Positions 14,725-18,878 of a DNA stretch of 18,878 nucleotides are shown piece after piece. The translations under genes were made by a program, and so were the position numbers. Positions within the stretch are counted from its first letter, which is position 1; every line of letters starts with the position of its first letter. Source of the DNA: UBA6215 sp964484255. Lineage in GTDB: Bacteria; Omnitrophota; Gorgyraeia; Pluralincolimonadales; Pluralincolimonadaceae. The notes below the pieces were generated by a model that was given only the letters and a program-made list of their open reading frames with translations, was not told where the DNA came from and ran no database searches. Location of the stretch: positions 1 through 18,878 of the forward strand of contig CAZAEH010000028.1 in the NCBI GenBank assembly GCA_964484255.1. The letters run 5' to 3'.

Positions 14725-15987
14725 TCAAAGTTTATCACAAAAACCTTTTTTGTCAAGTAAATTTTTTAAGCGTATAGGCATATCGGCTTCAAGGTAGACG
14801 TATTCCCCCCTGAAGTCGCGGCTTATTATGCTGGACTCCTTATATATCTGGCTCAGGAGCTTGCCTTCGGACTGGGGTATGGCGGCTTTCACGTATACCA
14901 GCGAGGCAAATAGTATCATGGAGATGCGCTGCACTAATTCTTCAAGATTCTGTTTGTTTAAAGCCGATATGGCGATCGAATTGTCGAACTCCCTGAGGAG
15001 CCTGTTAATTACGGCCATGTCCTCGACCCTGTCGATCTTATTGAGGACCGTTATGACCGTCTTGTCCCGGATATCGAGCTCCTCCAGGACCTCGTGCACG
15101 GCCTGATTTAGTTCATAGATCATAGGGCTAGAGGCATCGAGGACATGTATGAGCATATCCGCTTCCGCGGCCTCTTCCAGGGTCGCCTTAAAAGCCTCGA
15201 TAAGGTGATGCGGCAATCTGTGGAGGAAACCGACGGTATCCACGAACACCGCCTTCTGGTTGTTCGGGAGCACCAGCCGGCGCGCAGTAGGGTCCAGCGT
15301 GGAAAAGAGCCTGTTCTGTGAAAGCACGTCGGAATCCGTCAGAGCATTTAGAAGGGTCGACTTTCCCGCGTTGGTATAACCGACAAGGGATATTATCGCG
15401 ACTTCTCCCTCTCGGCGTTTCCTGCGAAGCCCCTCCCTGCGTTCATGTATCTTAGAAAGGCTGTCCTTGAGCCTGGATATCTTCTCCCTTATCTTGCGGC
15501 GGTCCATCTCCAGTTTCTGCTCGCCGGGGCCCCTCGTGCCGATCCCTCCGCCCAATCTCGAAAGCATGACGCCTTTTCCTTTTAACCTGGGCAGAAGGTA
15601 TTGCAGCTGGGCAAGCTCAACCTGCACCTTGCCCTCTGCGGAATGCGCCCTGCCGGCGAAGATGTCGAGGATCAGCTGCGTCCTGTCTATTACCTTAAGG
15701 CCTATCTCTTCTTCGAGGTTCTGCTGCTGTGTCGATGAAAGGTCATTGGCAAAAATAACAACATCCGCGCCCTTGTCCCTGCATATGAGCTTTATCTCCC
15801 CCGCTTTGCCTTTGCCTATGTAGTGCCCCGGCGCCGGTTTGTCCTTGAAACATTCCACCAGGTCTACGACCTGCAGGCCCGCGGACTTGACCAATTCGCG
15901 AAGCTCGAAATTTATGTCATCGAGTTTCCAGGAATCTTTATGCGCTTTATCGAAGAACTCAACCGTTACTAAGAGAGCTTTTTCCAT
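14725..15987 (-). CDS. hflX: Ribosome-associated GTPase HflX
   Basis: HflX is a GTPase that binds the 50S subunit and splits stalled or heat-damaged 70S ribosomes. It is 420 aa. Residues 1-190 are the HflX-specific N-terminal domain, with GKGKAGEI (58-65), IDRTQLILDIFAGRA (100-113) and the glycine-rich RLGGGIGTRGPGEQKLE (144-160). A basic coiled coil leads into the G domain: G1 GYTNAGKST (203-211), G3 DTVGF (250-254) and G4 NKID (316-319). The ATG at 15987 overlaps the 3' end of miaA by 19 nt, behind AAGGG. The stop codon lies directly against CIRCE and the last codons encode the hrcA promoter. The miaA-hflX order resembles the miaA-hfq-hflX cluster of gammaproteobacteria, without hfq. Confidence 0.95.
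   Translation of the reverse strand: MEKALLVTVEFFDKAHKDSWKLDDINFELRELVKSAGLQVVDLVECFKDKPAPGHYIGKGKAGEIKLICRDKGADVVIFANDLSSTQQQNLEEEIGLKVIDRTQLILDIFAGRAHSAEGKVQVELAQLQYLLPRLKGKGVMLSRLGGGIGTRGPGEQKLEMDRRKIREKISRLKDSLSKIHERREGLRRKRREGEVAIISLVGYTNAGKSTLLNALTDSDVLSQNRLFSTLDPTARRLVLPNNQKAVFVDTVGFLHRLPHHLIEAFKATLEEAAEADMLIHVLDASSPMIYELNQAVHEVLEELDIRDKTVITVLNKIDRVEDMAVINRLLREFDNSIAISALNKQNLEELVQRISMILFASLVYVKAAIPQSEGKLLSQIYKESSIISRDFRGEYVYLEADMPIRLKNLLDKKGFCDKL
14729..14756 (-). promoter_or_regulatory. Sigma70-type promoter of the hrcA-grpE-dnaK-dnaJ operon
   Basis: On the minus strand TTGACA (14756-14751, 6/6) is followed after 16 nt by TAAACT (14734-14729, 4/6), preceded by TGA, which gives an extended -10 (TGn). 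The weak -10 is thus compensated. All of it lies inside the last codons of hflX. The predicted start falls within CIRCE. Confidence 0.8.
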
Positions 15988-16886
15988 ATATCCCTTGCGA
16001 CCGCCTCCGTATCAAAATTTTCTTCAAGCTCGATCCATTCCACGCGCTTGTCCCTCCTAAACCATGTAAGCTGGCGCTTCGCGAAACGGCGGGTGTCCCT
16101 CTTTACGAGCCTCTTGGCCTCCTCCAGATCGTATTCCCCGGCAAGATAACCAAAGACCTCTTTATATCCCAGGGCCTGCGACGCCGTCAGGCCCAGCTTC
16201 CCGGCCATAAGGGCCTCGGCCTCTCCTACCAACCCGCCGGAGAACATGAGATCCACCCTTTCGTCTATCTTCCTGTATAACGCCGCGCGTTCCATCGTAA
16301 GGCCGAATATCCTGACATCATATCTATCCCCCAGGCCCGAGGTCTTTTTCTGCAGCTCGGATATCGGTTCCTTCGCTTTCTCGTATACCTCGATAGCCCT
16401 TATTATCCTTCGAAGGTCATTCATGTGTATCTTATCCGCGGCCTGCGGGTCTACTCCGGCCAGCCGCTTATACAGGACTTCCGAGCCGAATTCTTCCGCC
16501 TCTTCCTGCAGGGACTCCCTGAGCCGCCTGTCGGTGACCGGCGCTTCGAATATCCCGTCAATAAGCACCTTCACATAAAGGCCGCTGCCGCCGACCACCA
16601 GCGGCGTCTTCTTCCTTGATATTATGCCCTCAATCGCCTTGACCGCCAGCTCGCGGTATTGCGCTACGGAAAATTCTTCGGAAGGCTCGACTACATTAAC
16701 CAGATGGTGGGGTAATGCATTAAGCAGCATCGCGGCGGGTTTCGACGTCCCGATATTCATCCTCTTATAGACCTGCATGGAATCACAGGAGACTATCTCA
16801 CAGTCTATGATCCTGGCCAGCTCAAAGGACAAGCCGGTCTTGCCTATTGCGGTGGGCCCTACGATAAAGATTATCCTGTCAGCCAT
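15969..16886 (-). CDS. miaA: tRNA dimethylallyltransferase MiaA
   Basis: MiaA transfers a dimethylallyl group to N6 of A37 in tRNAs reading UNN codons, giving i6A, the substrate of MiaB. It is 305 aa. Seen: the P-loop GPTAIGKT (10-17), SCDSMQVYKRMNIGTSKP (33-50) with the catalytic Asp35, HHLVNVVEPSEEFSV (60-74), VVGGSGLYVKVLIDG (97-111), the swinging-domain region at about 120-200, and the C-terminal RRFAKRQLTWFRRD that contacts tRNA. Its ATG is 3 nt after the miaB stop and it overlaps hflX, so miaB-miaA-hflX form one operon in which the two steps of ms2i6A synthesis are adjacent. No clear Shine-Dalgarno precedes the ATG, which suggests translational coupling to the upstream gene. Confidence 0.96.
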   Translation of the reverse strand: MADRIIFIVGPTAIGKTGLSFELARIIDCEIVSCDSMQVYKRMNIGTSKPAAMLLNALPHHLVNVVEPSEEFSVAQYRELAVKAIEGIISRKKTPLVVGGSGLYVKVLIDGIFEAPVTDRRLRESLQEEAEEFGSEVLYKRLAGVDPQAADKIHMNDLRRIIRAIEVYEKAKEPISELQKKTSGLGDRYDVRIFGLTMERAALYRKIDERVDLMFSGGLVGEAEALMAGKLGLTASQALGYKEVFGYLAGEYDLEEAKRLVKRDTRRFAKRQLTWFRRDKRVEWIELEENFDTEAVARDIWKKLS

Positions 16887-16889
16887 AAA

Positions 16890-18878
16890 TTACGGGAGGA
16901 CTTTCGTTGGAAGGCCTTCGGCCCTCAATTTCTTGGCCAGCGTTTCCGCAGAATCCCTGTCCCCGAGCCTGCCTACCCTTACCTTATAAGATTCTTCCAC
17001 GTCACCGCTCGATTTCACGATAGAGGCATCATAACCTTTCTTGACAAGTTCGTCGCATAACCTGAGGGCGTTCGCCTTCTTGTTGAACGAGCCGACCTGA
17101 ACCGTAAAGAAAAGTATCTCATCCTTGAGCGCATCCGCGGCCATCTGCGCTTCAAAACTCATCGGGTATTCGTTCTTTACCTTCTGGTAATAATTCCTCG
17201 CCGACTGCCAGTTGCCTTCTTTCTGGGCGCATTTTGCCAGCCTGAAATAAGCGACCGCTCCCCCTTCAGACTTCGGGTATTTTGAAAGGTACTTTTCATA
17301 ACAGGCCCGGGCATTCTTGTAGTCCGAGCTCAGGTAGTAACTGTCGGCTATGCCCAATTGGGCCAGCGGCGCGAACCTGCTCTTTGGGGCCGTATCCATG
17401 AGTATATTGAAATTCTTCCTGGCGAGGTCATAGCGGCCCAGCTTATTAAGGCTGGTGCCTATCATATAATAAAGCTTGTCCTTCTCCTTATATGATTGCA
17501 CAAGCTTTACGCCTTCCCTGACGGTGTTCTCGTAGTCGCCGCTTACAAAATACTCATCTATAGTCTCCGCCGCTACATTCATCAAAGGAAAACCCGCCAT
17601 TAACATTGCTAACAGCACCGCCCCCGTGAGGGTATGGCCGACCACTGAAGCGACCCTGACCTTCTTTATCATGCCGATAAGCGCCTTTCCGCCCTCGAAG
17701 ACAACCTTGATGTTCTGCCTGTTGCGTCCGGACACTTTATGCTTTTCCTTTCTGCAAATCTGTTCTACCAACACTTCGGTCTCGCCGCCTATGAATTCCC
17801 TGTCGCGCGCGCCAGACATCTTATCCCGTAAACTGAGCAGCGCCTGGTTGCGCTCCTCCTTCACCTTCTTCGGCACATCATCATCAAAACCGCTCGCTTT
17901 AGCCGGAGGGCGCGGAGAGTACTTAAATATGAACGCGGAATTGAACCCGGCCTCGCGCATCACCTTTTCGGTCATGCGGAAATCTTCGTCAGTCTCGCCC
18001 GGATAGCCGACTATTACATCCGTTGTCAGTGCGCAATCCGGAACATACTTGCGCAGCAGTTCTACTTTCTTCAGGTATTCCGGGGCCGTATAGCCCCTGT
18101 TCATCGACTTCAATATTCTATCAGAACCGGACTGCAAGGGCAAATGGAGATGTTCGCATACTTTCGGCAGGTCCCTCATGGCCCTGAACAAACCTTCACC
18201 TGCGTCCTTCGGGTGGCTGGTAAGGAAGCGGACGCGTTCCATGCCTTCGATACCATTGATCCTACCCAAGAGACCGGGAAAATCTTCGTATGAATTGACG
18301 TTCTGCCCGAGCAGGGTCACTTCCTTATATCCCTCATCGGCGAGCGCCTTTATCTCGTCTATTATGTCATCCGCCGGCCTTCCTACCTCCCTGCCCCTGA
18401 CATATGGCACGATGCAGTACGAGCAGAAGTTATTGCACCCTTCCATTATCGTAACCAGCGCGCTGATGCCGGGAGTATGGTAGGCGATATTGCCGATGTA
18501 CGGACGCGAGACCTTATCCGTCGCGATGACCGGATCTTTCCTCCGCGCCATGATAGCGTCAACCGCCGCCGGGATATCATAGATATTCGCCGGGCCGGCG
18601 ATAAAATCCACTATCGGCACCCTGTCGATGATCTTCCTGCCATGGGCCTTGGCCATGCAGCCGACAACGCCTATGACCAGCCGGGGGTGTTTCTTTTTGA
18701 GCGCCGCAAGCGCCCCGACATTGCTTATCGCGCGGTCCTCGGCGTGCTTGCGCACAGAACAGGTGTTGAATATCACAAGGTCCGCGTCCTCGGCCGAACC
18801 CGCGAGCTCCCAGCCCTTCTGCATGAACAAGCCGGCTATCTCTTCCGAGTCGCGGAAGTTCATCTGGCATCCGAAGGT
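16890..18878 (-). CDS. miaB: MiaB methylthiotransferase fused to a TM-TPR-SPOR tail (5' end outside window)
   Basis: The frame is open to the window edge (662 aa seen). The N-terminal half is MiaB, the radical-SAM enzyme that converts i6A37 to ms2i6A37 in tRNA. The auxiliary cluster cysteines are C4 (in TFGCQMN), C40 (NTCSVR) and C74 (VVGCMA); the radical-SAM motif CNNFCSYC supplies C148, C152 and C155. A TRAM domain runs from about 357 to 422 and ends in LTGAVL. With no stop the frame passes into a hydrophobic stretch (about 409-437) ending NVAA-ET, then TPR-like helical repeats (about 438-590) and a C-terminal SPOR domain (about 591-662). SPOR domains bind denuded peptidoglycan outside the cytoplasm. 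So either this is a membrane-tethered fusion or an internal start, such as ATG 17672, makes a separate exported protein. An apparent Met start at 18863 is only internal, because the TFGCQ codons precede it. Confidence 0.85.
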   Translation of the reverse strand, partial: TFGCQMNFRDSEEIAGLFMQKGWELAGSAEDADLVIFNTCSVRKHAEDRAISNVGALAALKKKHPRLVIGVVGCMAKAHGRKIIDRVPIVDFIAGPANIYDIPAAVDAIMARRKDPVIATDKVSRPYIGNIAYHTPGISALVTIMEGCNNFCSYCIVPYVRGREVGRPADDIIDEIKALADEGYKEVTLLGQNVNSYEDFPGLLGRINGIEGMERVRFLTSHPKDAGEGLFRAMRDLPKVCEHLHLPLQSGSDRILKSMNRGYTAPEYLKKVELLRKYVPDCALTTDVIVGYPGETDEDFRMTEKVMREAGFNSAFIFKYSPRPPAKASGFDDDVPKKVKEERNQALLSLRDKMSGARDREFIGGETEVLVEQICRKEKHKVSGRNRQNIKVVFEGGKALIGMIKKVRVASVVGHTLTGAVLLAMLMAGFPLMNVAAETIDEYFVSGDYENTVREGVKLVQSYKEKDKLYYMIGTSLNKLGRYDLARKNFNILMDTAPKSRFAPLAQLGIADSYYLSSDYKNARACYEKYLSKYPKSEGGAVAYFRLAKCAQKEGNWQSARNYYQKVKNEYPMSFEAQMAADALKDEILFFTVQVGSFNKKANALRLCDELVKKGYDASIVKSSGDVEESYKVRVGRLGDRDSAETLAKKLRAEGLPTKVLP

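Noticed and set aside
18577..18870. Minus-strand 97-codon frame inside miaB
   Set aside because: It is shifted relative to the MiaB frame, which carries the cluster cysteines; there is no independent support.

Overview
This window is a compact, bacterial, protein-coding stretch in which every supportable gene lies on the minus strand, so transcription runs from high to low coordinates. An LptD-type outer-membrane protein implies a diderm cell with lipopolysaccharide or a similar glycolipid. The HrcA/CIRCE heat-shock cluster, MiaB-MiaA-HflX, tight packing, many ATA and AGG codons, TTG/GTG starts and a DnaK that resembles the Thermoplasma type suggest a deep-branching uncultured phylum such as Omnitrophota. 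That assignment is inference; no marker in the window proves it.

Layout in transcription order. (1) 18878-14725, RNA modification and ribosome care: a miaB open at its 5' end and fused in frame to a membrane-spanning TPR-SPOR tail, then miaA and hflX. (2) 14756-9935, heat shock: a sigma70-type promoter and a perfect CIRCE operator, then hrcA, grpE, dnaK and dnaJ. A perfect GC-rich hairpin sits between dnaK and dnaJ. (3) 9938-7443: vanZ-like, DUF1015 and accD, joined to dnaJ by 4-nt overlaps or a 1-nt gap, and so probably read through from the heat-shock promoter. (4) 7425-1: a near-consensus promoter opens a second run. It holds an ABC-transporter ATPase of the UgpC/MsmK type, two membrane GAF-GGDEF proteins, a ROK sugar kinase, a small transaldolase and lptD, which runs off the low-coordinate end.

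The first half is core protein and RNA quality control. The second half mixes sugar uptake and phosphorylation, pentose-phosphate exchange, cyclic-di-GMP signalling and outer-membrane assembly. No stretch over 300 bases lacks a gene. The largest gaps are 74 nt (the ugpC promoter) and about 55 nt (the dnaK-dnaJ hairpin). I saw no tRNA, rRNA, CRISPR array, transposase or prophage gene.

Most of the window is ordinary housekeeping, and I do not see a complete new defence or metabolic system. The most unusual item is the MiaB-TM-TPR-SPOR fusion, where the end of the TRAM domain doubles as a signal-peptide-like segment. Next come the hairpin in front of dnaJ with no Shine-Dalgarno, the hrcA promoter buried in hflX, the probable coupling of accD to heat shock, and the paired diguanylate cyclases that differ at the inhibitory site.
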